A DNA stretch of 64,000 nucleotides from Carposina sasakii (lineage: Eukaryota; Arthropoda; Insecta; Lepidoptera; Carposinidae), in assembly GCA_014607495.2 (NCBI GenBank), contig CP053163.1:6614716-6678715 (forward strand), in the 5' to 3' direction. The translations under genes were made by a program, and so were the position numbers. Within the stretch, counting starts at the first letter, position 1, and every line of letters begins with the position of its first letter. Shown piece after piece: positions 41,067 through 52,610 of the stretch. The notes beneath the pieces are model-generated. The model searched no databases. It saw only the letters and a program-made list of their open reading frames with translations, and had not been told where the DNA came from.

Positions 41067-42690
41067 ATAAATGGCGTCTGCACTAATTAGTCAATTTTTG
41101 TAGTACTTACTTTATCTATGTTGATTTCAATAAGAATACTAATAATATTAAACCTCGTATTTTCGAATGGTTTTCAATAAACTTCGATGTATCTACATAT
41201 AATATCAATCTATAGGTATAGTTTGCTAACAGCGCGCACTAAATCGGCAACTTTTGGTAACTCGGCATGTTCTTTAGATTGCCTTTGTTTAACGTTTTGC
41301 AGGAGCGTAGGCACAATTTACAACTTCGCCAGTTGGTAATACAGGATATTGGTTCCCGTTACTAGTGCCACCAAAATAATATAGAATGTGCCTTCGATTC
41401 ACGAAGAGAAAAATAATATTTTAAGTGTTCATGTACAATATAGGTATTAGATGTCAAGTCGGAAGATGCTAAAGTGATAATTATGTCACTTAGTTACAAA
41501 TATCCTGCAGCCAAATTAGTATTTAAAATGAGTAGTGTTATGTGCAGTGTTAGTTTACTATGGGGTCTGGCAATTAAGAGCTCCTTTAATTAAACATTAG
41601 ATAATGCCGAACCAATTGAAATATGACCTATTTCAGCTCAGGTTATATTTCGATTGCCTAACCCCAATGTACACTTTATATTAAAAGCCACTTAAATAAA
41701 TAAATATTTAAAAATAACGTACCTATTTGTAATAGTAATCTAAACTTGTTGTAAACTAAGTTACTTACTTTTTGATAAGATGCATGTTGGATCGTTTGGA
41801 TTGGAAAGTGTATTAACAAAAACCAAGAGCAAACGATTAGCACACCTTAACCTACCTTTATTATTATAATTATTTTCGTAGTTACAAATTAGTTTCCACA
41901 TGTTTATAGTTAAATAACCTAATTTAACAAACTACGAAATGTCACGTGTATACAGAATGTTAGTGACATCGTAATGAAAACTTTGAGCTTTGAAGTTTGA
42001 GGAGGAAATGGTTCGTTTGAGTCATACGTATTTGAGTTCTGATTTATTGATGTTTGCAGAATAATTCGTTACTTACCAAAGTTTTTTGCTACATTTAGAT
42101 TTATATATGTGAATTATGTATTATACTTTTAGAAATATTATTTAAAGGTTTATAATTACTATTATTTTAATTTGATCTATTTTATAAAGCAAGTTTTCCT
42201 GCCTGATTCAACAACGCCGAGGTAAAATATTTAATAAAAAGATGGATTAAATAGCAATATATTATGCAAATCATGTTTGCTCATATAAGAGTAATCTCAT
42301 AGTCCATAACGTACGGCAAGAACCTACTTAAATTACCCACTTACATATCGAATCTTTTTTTATTGAAAACCAATATTGAATTTTGGTGAAGTTCTTCTTC
42401 ATTTACCTACCATCAGATGACAGAGAATTACAACTATAGGAACAGACTCTTTTACTTTAGTTTTTGAGCTGTTCAGTAATCTAAGATTTATTGACAATAT
42501 CACCAACACCCTGTAGGAACACGAAATTGGGAAAGGTTAAAGTTCGGGTACCTTTATCTACAGCTTCTACTTTTGTACGAAGTCAAACATCAAGTTACTA
42601 ATGAAGGGCCTACCCTCCCCCTAGGGAGGAAACTTTATTTTACGATTCTACTTCTCTATGAGGATAATGATACCTCTGCATGGCTGGCTG
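41067..42690. other. gene-free stretch
   Basis: AT-rich. A weak foldback (CAATTGAAATATGACC with GGTTATATTTCGATTG, about 41615-41660) is the only structure noticed. No gene. Confidence 0.35.
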
Positions 42691-43022
42691 TCGGACCTGA
42701 TTTTTAACCCTACAGTTCCCCATTTCGGGATCACAGCCGTGCGTATACAATATAATATGTTTTATCTACTGATATGATGACCAGATATTTACGCAGTTAC
42801 TGAGCCGACGATCCTAGATTCGAATGCCGGAAGCCCTTAGATGGAAATCGGTGGTTGTTTTCGACAAATCTATAAGGGTTCTATTTTTGCCCACCCGATA
42901 AACCGTACGTAACTCAAAAATCAGCCAAGTGCGAAACACAGAGGGTACAAACCTGTTTTATTATAAATGATGTAACTAAAAATAATTCGGTTTTCGCAAT
43001 TTTTCATTTATCTGTTAATAAA

Positions 43023-43447
43023 CAGTGGTCGGAGTAGGTATATTGATTTTACATACTTGCGTCATGATATCAGAACATGGACATGCATTTTTTCCGGAAT
43101 GTACCGGAGTTTCCAAAAAAATTGGTAAATAGAGTAATAAAATAAAAAACCATACGTAACCAAACAAAATTGTTTATTGTTAATACAAATAATCATTATT
43201 ACAATTTTATTAAAAACAATTATTTTTTATCCTCATCGGTTACAATTTCTACATTTTGTTTTTCTGTCTCTATACAATTAAAATAAATAACTATAATTTT
43301 TTCAATATTTTCCAATTTTAAGCTATTTCTTTTAACATCTAAGATCCATTTGTATGTGGAAAATGATCGTTCAACATCGGCGTATCCATATTAACATATA
43401 CGTTTGATGTCAATGACCTTAATTCAATATACCTACTCCGACCACTG
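43023..43447 (-). mobile_element. hAT-family DNA transposon, non-autonomous, 425 bp
   Basis: CAGTGGTCGGAGTAGGTATA at the left end and its reverse complement at the right end (24 matching bases) are flanked by the exact 8-bp duplication TTAATAAA (43015-43022 and 43448-43455). Eight-base duplications and CAGTG-like ends are hallmarks of hAT elements. The interior retains 56 codons of the transposase C-terminus. Confidence 0.9.
43220..43390 (-). pseudogene. hAT transposase C-terminal (dimerisation) relic
   Basis: Translation of the minus strand gives 56 residues that contain YADVERSFSTYKWIL, DVKRNSLKLENIEK and IIVIYFN, then an acidic tail and a stop. The ERSFS...YK.IL...R....LEN pattern is the hAT C-terminal dimerisation region. 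A stop lies just upstream, so the catalytic part is gone. It is too short for the usual ORF length cut-off. Confidence 0.75.
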
Positions 43448-43589
43448 TTAATAAACGTTGCTTCGTACCAAATTTAAAGATTCTGAGTTCACGGGAAGTA
43501 CCGAAAAGTGTAGGTTTTGATTCCCTTACGAGTATCGAAAATTTCCGGAAATTTGCGGCATAAAAGGTATCTTTTGATTGCGTTAGCTT

Positions 43590-43745
43590 AGAGGTTAGAT
43601 TTTTTCACAGATCCAAGGGACAGTAGACCTGAGTAGTTAATAGAAAAAGGGTTTTGACAGACAGACAGATGGATGGACGGACAACAAAGTGATCCTAATA
43701 AGGGTTCCATTTTTTTCTTTTGAGGTAGGTACGGAACCCTAAAAC
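43590..43745 (-). repeat. dispersed repeat family, inverse of 31548-31705
   Basis: CAAGGGACAGTAGACC, GACAGACAGACAGATGGATGGACGG and GGTACGGAACCCTAAAA. Confidence 0.5.
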
Positions 43746-44494
43746 AGGTGTCAATAGTGCAATAAAGACTTTTCCACTTGTCCACCTAAAAGGCCACTCA
43801 TATTAGTTTTGTAGTTCCACACTGGCCTGGTGTATTGTGAAAGGCGTTAATTCTCGCGGCTTCCCGCTGAGGGCACTCTTGTTGAGGACTGGAGTCAGCC
43901 TCCTCAGATTTTCTCATTTTAAAACTGGCGCCAAGTGCCCGATTTAATAATCCAGTCAAGGAAACTTGGATATGTACTTTCACTTAATTTACTCGGATTT
44001 TCCTATTGTACCTACTACAGACTCATTTACGGCTGGCTGGCTGCCTGATGCCAATCCTTCTTTTTTTTTTGTTTTTTTTTTATTTATTTAGAATATAAGG
44101 TTTTACATTGTTTTATTCTAATGCGGCATCACAAAAACCGGGAATAGCTAAGTGTCAAGTTTTTTGTACTACAAATATCACCATTAATTTTCACAATTAT
44201 TAATCATAGAACAGTATAAGATACCTACATGTAAACAAAGTAAATAATGGCCATGGACTTACTCCATATTTGCTTGCAAATTAACATTTCTTAGAAATGA
44301 CAATGATAAAATTAGCTTGAAAAACTAGTTATTTTAAATAATATCTCCCTTTTAAAGAGTATCTTGTAGATACGCCCCGGTAACCATCTCCATCTCATTT
44401 CCCTTGCGATTTCCTACAAATGTACATCGGAAATAACTGTTGGAACGAGATAGTTTCTATTTTTACTTTTCAGGTGCAAACACTTTATAAACGG

Positions 44495-44775
44495 CTTTTA
44501 TATTTATAAATTTGCCGCTTGATGCCGGCAGAATAGAATTCGTACATCCCAAGTCTGCCCGTGGGTATCGTACGAGGCGATTAAGGGTTTCCGGGAGGTG
44601 GGCAGCAGCACCTCCCGTATTGACAACATAGTCCAAAATACAAACTGCGGTCACCAACGCGCCTGCCCAGCGTGGTGACTATGGGCAAATACCCCCCATG
44701 GCAGTCTTGTGGCGTGCCCTGGGGGAGGCCTACGTCCAACATTCGACTGTAATAGGCTGATGATGATGATGATAC
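44495..44775 (+). mobile_element. SINE-like element with RTE-type tail
   Basis: GCCGGCAGAATAGAATTCGT, CCGTGGGTATCGTACGAGGC, ACAACATAGTCCAAAATACA, GGCGTGCCCTGGGGGAGGCC, then TAATAGGCTGATGATGATGATGA. Head and tail are in the same order as 38690-38945 reversed. Confidence 0.65.
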
Positions 44776-44824
44776 AACAAAATACATAGCTACCTATACC
44801 TAGACACAGCTTTATTTCTGAAAT

Positions 44825-45020
44825 GGCGTAACCAGAACTGCAGGATCATAAAGGAGATACCACAGTCACGTTTAGTACAGCTGGGTTAGATGTAGGTAGG
44901 TGATCAGTGACAACTGGAACGCCTGAGTTTCTTAGTCGAATCTTACGACATGCAAACACAGAAGGAGATGCAGCTGATGTATTCTAGAGAAGCCCCGCAT
45001 CAGCACAGGACAACACCAAT
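44825..45020 (+). mobile_element. dispersed SINE-like family C
   Basis: AACTGCAGGATCATAAAGGAG, AAGGAGATGCAGCTGATGTA and GAAGCCCCGCATCAGCACAGG. Confidence 0.5.
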
Positions 45021-45054
45021 GATTATGTAACATATTAAATAGATTATCACCGAC

Positions 45055-45148
45055 ATTGGGCGCTTTTCCACGAGACGATACGACCACGAAGCGACATTTT
45101 AGATGACGAAATGTCGTCGTCGTATCGTCTAGTGGAAAAACGCCCAAT
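45055..45148. mobile_element. 94-bp foldback element
   Basis: ATTGGGCGCTTTTCCACGAG pairs with the right side (CTAGTGGAAAAACGCCCAAT). Nearly the whole element folds, with one 5-base indel and three mismatches. Confidence 0.65.
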
Positions 45149-45499
45149 TAAGATTGTCGGAATACGTATATTACTATGGAATCCGAATGGCCTATCGATA
45201 ATCGACGGTCGAATGTTAGCCAAAACAAAATGTTAACGAGCGGCGGAATAAAACATGGACGTTACGAGTAATTCCCGATCGATGGCCATCCCGACCGTGA
45301 GAGGGTTGTAATGAACCCACATTATGTGATATTAGCATCGGATAATAATCGTTACGTTCGATTTAGTTTTATTTGAAATACAGATGCTTATTTGTATGCA
45401 TTTTGTTATTATAGTTAGCTTTTGGCCATTACTAATAAAAAGCTATATCTACACGATTTTACTTGACAGATATTTCATATACTTATTTTTTTTGCTGTC

Positions 45500-45582
45500 C
45501 AAAGTTATGTGGTTCTTTCGGCTCTTGGTGCTCTGCCTACCCCGTAAGGGATAAAGGTGTGATTATATGCATATATATTATA
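45500..45582 (+). mobile_element. SINE-like family D, 3' end
   Basis: ATGTGGTTCTTTCGGCTCTT, GGTGCTCTGCCTACCCCGTA and GTGTGATTATATGCATATAT. A family C MITE is inserted at the end of its tail. Confidence 0.55.
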
Positions 45583-45846
45583 TACAGGATGTAACAAAAA
45601 GGGTATGTTAAGTGAAAAGCTATGTGAACAGCCCACTGTAGAGAACCTCTCCTGAAAATTTGAGACTCGAAATCACATTTTTATTTTTCCCAATAGTATG
45701 GAGAATTTTTAAATATCTCAGGAATTTTCATACAATCTTGAAAAATAAACATGTGACTTCGAGTCTCAAATTTTGTGGATAGGTTCACTACAGTGGGCTA
45801 CTCACATAGCTTTTCGCTTAACATACCCTTTTTGTTACACCCTGTA
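45583..45846. mobile_element. MITE family C, complete palindromic copy
   Basis: TACAGGATGTAACAAAAAGG at the left, CCTTTTTGTTACACCCTGTA at the right. Almost the entire 264 bp can fold on itself around 45714. TATA sequence lies at both ends. Other copies: 30637-30720, 56085-56140 and 58688-58960. Confidence 0.75.
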
Positions 45847-45924
45847 TATGCAAAGTTATGTATAACGAGTTTGTAACGTTACGCGCAGTTTATTAGCATA
45901 GTACAGTATACGTGTAACTGTGAT

Positions 45925-46005
45925 ATTCCAATGGTTTAGAAATCCGACATCCAGTCGGACGGCGTACCTAGGTTCGACCCCAGCTACGGGTCTGTAGGTC
46001 TAGAT
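45925..46005 (+). repeat. tRNA-like SINE head
   Basis: CAATGGTTTAGAAATCCGAC, then CCTAGGTTCGACCCCAGCTA (box B). Confidence 0.4.
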
Positions 46006-46021
46006 TTAATAAGGTATTGCG

Positions 46022-46190
46022 ACCATTATCATTAGCCTATTGCAGTCCACTGCTGGACGTAGACCTCCCTCGACCGCCCGCTTTTGCCATACAGCCACTA
46101 GCAGCCGCACTTTTGAAGTCATATCGGTCCATCTGGCCGGAGATCGCCCAATGCTACATACCCTTGCCGAGGGGCAGCATCACAACCTAG
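46022..46190 (-). pseudogene. RTE-type LINE C-terminal fragment and tail
   Basis: Minus strand encodes pieces such as CMAKAGG and YVQQWTAIG. The sense end is AATAGGCTAATGATAATGG. Confidence 0.55.
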
Positions 46191-46902
46191 AAAATCTAGA
46201 TGTAGAAAATCATAGGCTTTTTAGTTATGAGACAGTACCTTCTTAGATTTCATCTATACATGTATAGTAAAATAATTAAATAAGCCGAACCAATTCTCCA
46301 GTTGATGTACTTAGTAATTTCCCCAAATCTCTTTTCCTCTATATTTTCTATTGAAGTTTTCTAACGGGGACTCCGCACTTAGAGTCCTTGCCTCAGGCGA
46401 GGTTCCAGATTTAAATACAATAATATTTACATAAGACCCGACTGAGCAAATCGAGTGAGACGTAAAACTGAGAAAACAAAACGTAATAGCTTTTCGGTTT
46501 CATTTCCCTTCGGTCACTTATTAAATGTTTTTCCTTATAAATGCGATGGTTGTTTGAGTTAAAGCAACATTGAAATACTGATGGTTAAAGTTATCCAGAA
46601 ATTAAAGTTGTCCAGTTATGGAAAGCTAAGTAAGTATTGTTCACTTCACCTACGGAATAAGTATTCCTATTATATCAGATTTTTTTTTCAAGCTTTTGCA
46701 ACCATATGAATATAAACGTAAAAGCTAAACTAAGGTTTTCTTATTATTGCCAGCCTTGTACTGTACCCAAGGTAGTATGTAAACGCATCAAGTAAAAATC
46801 TTGCAAATCGAAATCAAAGGTTTTAAGATACAAGTACGTATCCCACAGCAGCAGTTCACGACATAATATCATTACGACACCACTATTGCTATTCCTATAC
46901 AC

Positions 46903-47000
46903 AATCATCATCATCATCATCATCATTTCAGCCCTGGGAAGTCCACTGCTGGACATAGGTCTCCCCCAACAACCTCCATACCGACCATATGCACAATACT
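46903..47000 (-). mobile_element. RTE-type LINE tail with (CAT)n
   Basis: (CAT)n then TTTCAGCCCTGGGAAGTCCA and CTGCTGGACATAGGTCTCCC. Reverse complement of the end at 49370-49433. Confidence 0.6.
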
Positions 47001-47009
47001 TCTATGGAA

Positions 47010-47151
47010 TCCCAGCTAAAATTATAAATGCGTAAGCATGTTTGTTTGTTTGCTACCTATTCACGTATTATTTACTCAACGATTCTTCTTGAAATTTTGC
47101 ATACACATAGTTGGAAGGCCACACGGCCGAAGTTGCGGGCAACTGCTAGTA
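47010..47151 (+). mobile_element. Helitron-like non-autonomous element, short copy
   Basis: AAAATTATAAATGCGTAAGC at the start and GAAGTTGCGGGCAACTGCTAGT at the end. The end contains a small hairpin (GTTGC, GCAAC) close to CTAG. Confidence 0.6.
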
Positions 47152-47812
47152 TGTAGATAAAAAGCAACTTTGCTTGAATCGTACCTATATGTGTGTAGTG
47201 TACAAAGTGTACAAACAAACGGTATAGTATTCGGCAATTAGTTCAACACGTGTATACTACTAGTCCGTAAATAACAACGCAACTTCTCTTTGTAGTTCGG
47301 AACGTACGGGAACATTAATTTGCTAGGGAACTGAGGCGCGGAAAGGGCTTCGATATTTATACATTTATATGGTAATATACCTACATATTTTAACATATTC
47401 GCATTGTTTTTTGTTTTTCAAAATTTCCATTCGTTAGATCAATTAAGCTTTATGAATTCTATTTTCATGAATATGAATGATGTCTGGAATATTCGGTAAA
47501 TAATGAAACAAAAAACTAAAATCTTACAAGTGGGTGTACTCGTATGTATCTTGATATGAATAAATAAATAAATGTTCACAGTTTCACATGCTTCATATCA
47601 CATTAAAATCAAATTAAAAATGCATTTCCTGCAGTAATAACACCGTCGTAAAACTCAAAGCAATGGTATGTAATGTAAACATAGAATACATCATTCATTT
47701 TAAAATCGTCATCGACACAATAGGAAGCCTTTATTTTCGCGCATTCGTTAAGTCACGTGGCGAAGTCTAATCGCTATTCGTGGGTGTGTTACGATAACGA
47801 ACGTCAATCACA

Positions 47813-48034
47813 CTTAATATTATAAAGACGAAAGTTTGTGAGTGTGTATGTTTGTTACTTCTTCACGTCTAAACGACTGGAGCGATTTTAATAAAATTTG
47901 GTATGAAGTTAGCTGACACTCTGAATTAACACATAGGCTACATTTTATCTCCGGAAAATATTTGTATCCCGGATAATTTCGAAATTTTGTTTTTTCTTCA
48001 GTTCACGGGACAGAGTCGCGGACAACAGCTAGTA
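47813..48034 (+). mobile_element. Helitron-like non-autonomous element
   Basis: TTAATATTATAAAGACGAAA at the start, then ATAGGCTACATTTTATCTCC, GATAATTTCGAAATTTTG and ACAGAGTCGCGGACAACAGCTAGT at the end. Confidence 0.65.
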
Positions 48035-48339
48035 TGAGTATTAAATAAAAATAATCAATTAATAATAGAAAAATAATTACAGTGCAAAGATCAGAAGTCG
48101 AACTAGTCAGTATTTATTGTATGATATTTGCATGTAGTCGTATAAATAGAGAGTGCGATGACCGCAGACCGGGTTGTCACATACACGGCGGAATTACGCA
48201 AATTATAATAATATGTAATGTAAATAGAAAGAAATGGAATGTAACTTCGAGTAGGTACGCAAACAGCTGTTTCTGGATTTTTCTGGTAGGTGTTTTCTAT
48301 ACGAGTAACTAGTGTAGGAAGCGTAAAAATAAGTGTAGT

Positions 48340-48472
48340 GTGGTGTCGGCAGAGTAGTATAGCGCCACCTTATGTCTGCCCGTGGGTGTCATAAAAGGCG
48401 AATAAGGGGTTCCGCGCTGAAAAGATATTGACAACGTAGTCCTAAAATCACGCTGCGGTCACCAAAGGTTTC
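48340..48472 (+). mobile_element. SINE-like element, head part
   Basis: GTGTCGGCAGAGTAGTATAG, TGCCCGTGGGTGTCATAAAA and CAACGTAGTCCTAAAATCAC match the head of 44495-44775. The tail is missing. Confidence 0.5.
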
Positions 48473-48479
48473 ACTGAGG

Positions 48480-49200
48480 TAGCCTTCAGCTGCATCTCCA
48501 CTAGCTATGTGCTAATCTTTAGATACTCTAGAATTCACCGATCAAATAAGCTCTTTTGCTAGAATAGCAACTAAAGAACCAAGGCGCGTTCTCTCAGAAA
48601 ATGAGCCAGTAACTTATAAATTTTTATATCTTGAATTTTTTGTTTTTCTTGGTTGTGGGATCATTTTCATTTATCCTGGAGTATCTTTTTTGGACTAGAG
48701 TAGCAGCTATGCGTATTACATGCTAGGTGCGCGTATTTGAGTACTTATCGCAACTGTAGTTGGATCAGTTTTATTATTTATTAAGACGCTGCAAAATATA
48801 CTTAAAAAATAACATAAAATAGTAATCAGTGAGAATACTAGGCGTTTCTTTTTCATAAATAAAAACTAGATTAGGCGCTTACTTGCGAAGAAAATTATTA
48901 ATAAGAAGAAAACGAATTTTCTCATCTCCTCGGACGTTTTTAAGAACCCTGGAACCTAGAAGATGGGAAGAATAAGTAATATGTTTTTAAATCTACGCGA
49001 GGTGCAAGTTTTATGATAAGGGAGGATTTAGGGATGCGTATTCTGAATATTATTAAAAGTTATATTAGAAACGTAAGATTTTATCATAATAATAGGTTAT
49101 ATTTGTTGTCAATTACATGAATTCGTTCTTCTAACCTTATTTGGATAAATATATGTATAGTATACAGATTCTGAGAAATTGCCGGTATTTAATATGTGAG
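48480..49200. other. gene-free stretch
   Basis: No gene or recognised repeat. Short AT-rich runs only. Confidence 0.3.
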
Positions 49201-49239
49201 AATTATATTGTATGTGGATATCTCTGTACATATATATGG

Positions 49240-49433
49240 ATAGAGTGGATACCACGTATGGGCAAACGCAGCGTGGGAAGGCCACCCGCGAGGTGGACGG
49301 ACGACCTGGCCAAGGTCGCGGGCGTCGGCTGGATGCAGGCTGCTTCCGACCGACCGGAGTGGAGGTTGTTGGGGGAGGCCTATGTCCAACAGTGGACTTC
49401 TCAGGGCTGTAAATGATGATGATGATATTGTAT
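49240..49433 (+). pseudogene. RTE-type LINE C-terminal coding end with (GAT)n tail
   Basis: Encodes GKRSVGRPPARWTDDLAKV, GWMQAASDRPEWRLLGEA and YVQQWTSQGCK, then stop and GATGATGATGATA. This is the terminal portion after the RT domain of RTE-like LINEs. The rest of the element is absent because of 5' truncation. It is the best reference copy here for the tails at 17150, 30181, 30780, 38690, 44700, 46022 and 46903. Confidence 0.75.
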
Positions 49434-50202
49434 GTAAATTGAATGTAATAACATTACACTAGTTTCAGGTACAGATTTGAGGGAGAAATGAATCAATATG
49501 ATACCAATCGCTACCTAAATTACGAAATAATTTATTTTGAGTTTTTGAATTTTTTTGAATTTTAATTTAAATATACGAGTATCGTCCCTAACTATATAAC
49601 CTATGACTTATTTGTGTGACTAGAGATAAATAAAGAAATAAAAATATTTCTCAAACGGAACCTGTCGTAGCTGATAACTCACGCTTAGCCACCGTTTTTT
49701 CATTACCCTCCGAAGCTCCCTCCGTGCCATTCGTAGCTTTATAACGTAATATTGTTTCGAGCTCTCGACAAAATAAATGTTTGTATGGACCCCGCGTGCC
49801 AAGATGCGGGGACAATTCCCTTATTGGACCCCCGGAAATGTTTAGACGAAGCCAAGAAAGTTTATTGCTTCCATTTGTCATTAATGGCTTCAAACGATTA
49901 ATCGTCGTCCTTCTTGAAATTTTTGCGCGAACGAGATTAATGCGTTCTATCCCTTTAGGTGTTTCTGTTGATTTAAAAAAGTTATTGTTGTAGATCGTGA
50001 CTCTTATAATTCGTTTCTTTTTAATTTTACAAACCATTAGGAGTGAAATTAATTAATATTTTGTAAGTTTTCTTTAAGAGACCATTACTTTACGGAAATT
50101 AAATCACTTAATGCTACAAAAGTAAGAGGCTTATGAAAAATGGGACCCTACATATTGCGAGGGGAAAAGCTGAACAAAAGATTTATGAAATTAAGTAGGT
50201 AG

Positions 50203-50243
50203 GTATAAATGTAAGTCCGTAACTTACGGACTTACATTTATAC
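50203..50243. other. perfect 41-nt palindrome
   Basis: GTATAAATGTAAGTCCGTAA, a central C, then the exact reverse complement. Twenty base pairs with a single-base centre. Confidence 0.9.
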
Positions 50244-50249
50244 TAAAAC

Positions 50250-51840
50250 CAGAACAAAAAAGTTCAATTTCAAAAAGTTCAGAAGAGTAGAAAGTAAGAT
50301 TTCAAGAAGGTATACCTGGAGTTATATTGATATCGAAAATAATACACTACATTATATCGAACTATATAGGATCATCCATTTACGATTAAGAATACTTTAA
50401 TAAAATCTCAGAAACTCTACTAAAAACTAATTTTATATCTCTCTTGCAAAACAAGGTACCTACGTATTAAATTTTAAAAATCCGCGGTATCATCAAAAAC
50501 AGATATCCACCAATTAAAGCCCACCTCTCTCATAAAAAGCTTAGCTCCTTTTTATTTCGCTATAAAAAAAACCTGTCCTCTTTTATTCCCGAATTTGGCG
50601 CCCAGCTGATCTTTATTAAGACAGGGCCAGCATTTAAAAATACTGCCGCTGGGGTCTATTTTTTGCGTATAGGTGTAATATTTTTTCGGGATTATGGGGT
50701 CCGGGTCGTGGGGCACGAGATTACTCTCCCAATTACGGGAGCAAAATGACACAGCGAAAGAACGCAATGACATAAATCAATGTGACAACGGTAGGGCGGA
50801 AGTTTTGAATGAGCAAATAATTTAGTGAAATTGGGGCTTAGGTATGTACCACTTTCTTGCATTTTTTTAAAGATTACTTACTAGCGGGTAGCGTCTCAGT
50901 TCGTGATATTGAAACGCCGAATTGCTATAATTATCGAAATTTCCCCTTCCACTTACCACAAAAATATTTTGCTTTTACAGCATCTCCAATAACTTTTATC
51001 ACGGGTAGGTAAATGCGATAAGAACTTACAAATCGGCCATGTTACCTGCTACCATTAGGTACAAAATGTCAAAATAAAATGTTGAATGAACGAAAGAGTA
51101 TTTATTAGCCGAATGCACATTATGGTAGTAATGGTACAATTAGATATATCATTATTAAGATCGGTAACATGTTTCGCCAAAAAATAAGTCATACAAATAT
51201 TTTAGTTACCTTTTAAATTCTCTAAATTATTACAAACATGATTGTTATAACTAAAGTAATTATAACTGGTGAAATGTGTCTGTGTAATTTGCACACTTTT
51301 ACCCAACCTCTTTGAATGATTTATTATACAATAAACTAAAATTCGGCCCGTGCACTACTACACCTCAAAGTATAGTTTACTCATTCCCTACAACCGATAA
51401 TTTTGTGACCTTATAATAATGACATTAAGGTCTGTACACACATTAGGTGGTGACATCTCATTGCCGCCTTTATAGTACAAATAGCGCAAATATCTAAACT
51501 TTGGTAATACTATAATAACCATTGTAACTAGGGTCGTCTGGTCGAGTACGAGTACATCAAACTACTGACATCTATTCTTACAAAGTTGTATACAACTTTG
51601 CCTAATAATGACAGATCTAGGGAGACTTTATAGTATGGTTTGAAGACATTTTAGTAGTAATTAGGACATAGTTTGATTGATTTTACTTTAGAAACTATCT
51701 CACTAGGTTTCCATATTAAAATGTGATAGCAGTAGCCAAAACAGAGCCCTACTTTGTATGCGTAAAACTAGATTTAGAAAACACAGTCACACTCTTAAAT
51801 GATTATGACATCTTACATAATTTATGGAAACATACAAGAG
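50250..51840. other. gene-free stretch
   Basis: AT-rich, no recognised gene or repeat family. Confidence 0.35.
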
Positions 51841-51844
51841 CTCA

Positions 51845-52195
51845 TTGTACAGCTATTTTTTTGCCGTCAACTTTTCCGAATACAACGCATTCTTCTTGTT
51901 ATCACAAACATATATTTTTATCCATGGGTTCCGAGATATTAAGGTCCAAATTTGAGTTTTCAGATTGTATTTTTAGCAGAATTGCACGTAGACGCGTGTG
52001 ACGCGGGTGAAAGTAAAAAATTTACTGTAAAAGACCGAACGAAAATTCTAGATATCATACAAAGCGCACGACCAATTCAATAAAATATTGTCTAAAAATT
52101 TTAAAAAAAATAGAATTTTTTTTAACATAAGCCTACTTTATTTGATGTAAAAAGTACGTACCTACCCCTCGTGGCAATGCAAATACACCCTGTAT
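51845..52195 (+). mobile_element. MITE family A, copy 3 (diverged)
   Basis: CCATGGGTTCCGAGATATTAAGG, GTCCAAATTTGAGTTTTC, CCTACTTTATTTGATG, AAAGTACGTACC and ACACCCTGTAT in the order of 1985-2301. Confidence 0.45.
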
Positions 52196-52215
52196 ATTTC
52201 TTATTCTTATTCTTT

Positions 52216-52436
52216 AAGGCTCGAGCACACCAGATGCGTGTGCGTGTACGTAAGCGTAGACGTACACGTACCTTTGAGTTTAATGTATAGAACTGTCACC
52301 GCTTGACGTCTATGCTTACATCTACGCATACGCATCCGGTCTGCCCGTGCCTATAGAGTTCCATACACTACAACTCAGAGGTACGTATACGTCTACGCTT
52401 ACGTGCACGCACACGCATCCGGTGTGCTCGAGCCTT
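52216..52436. mobile_element. foldback element with alternating purine-pyrimidine arms
   Basis: AAGGCTCGAGCACACCAGAT at the left, ATCCGGTGTGCTCGAGCCTT at the right. Arms of about 60 bases contain GTGTGCGTGTACGT and the inverted counterpart. The centre repeats part of an arm. Confidence 0.7.
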
Positions 52437-52610
52437 TATTGTGCACATAATATTTAGTATAGACAGTATGTTGAACCAGAAATAGTACAAAGGCGAGCTT
52501 ACCTCTAAAGGAGAATTCTTCCAGCAAACCATTGGAAGCAATATTTATATATATTTCAATCTGTCATTCGATCCAATTTATTAGAGTAAGTACATCATAC
52601 TGTAGAGATA

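Noticed and set aside
41558..41668. foldback element
   Set aside because: Only two short, imperfect inverted pieces (about 16 bases). No repeat copies and no target duplication.
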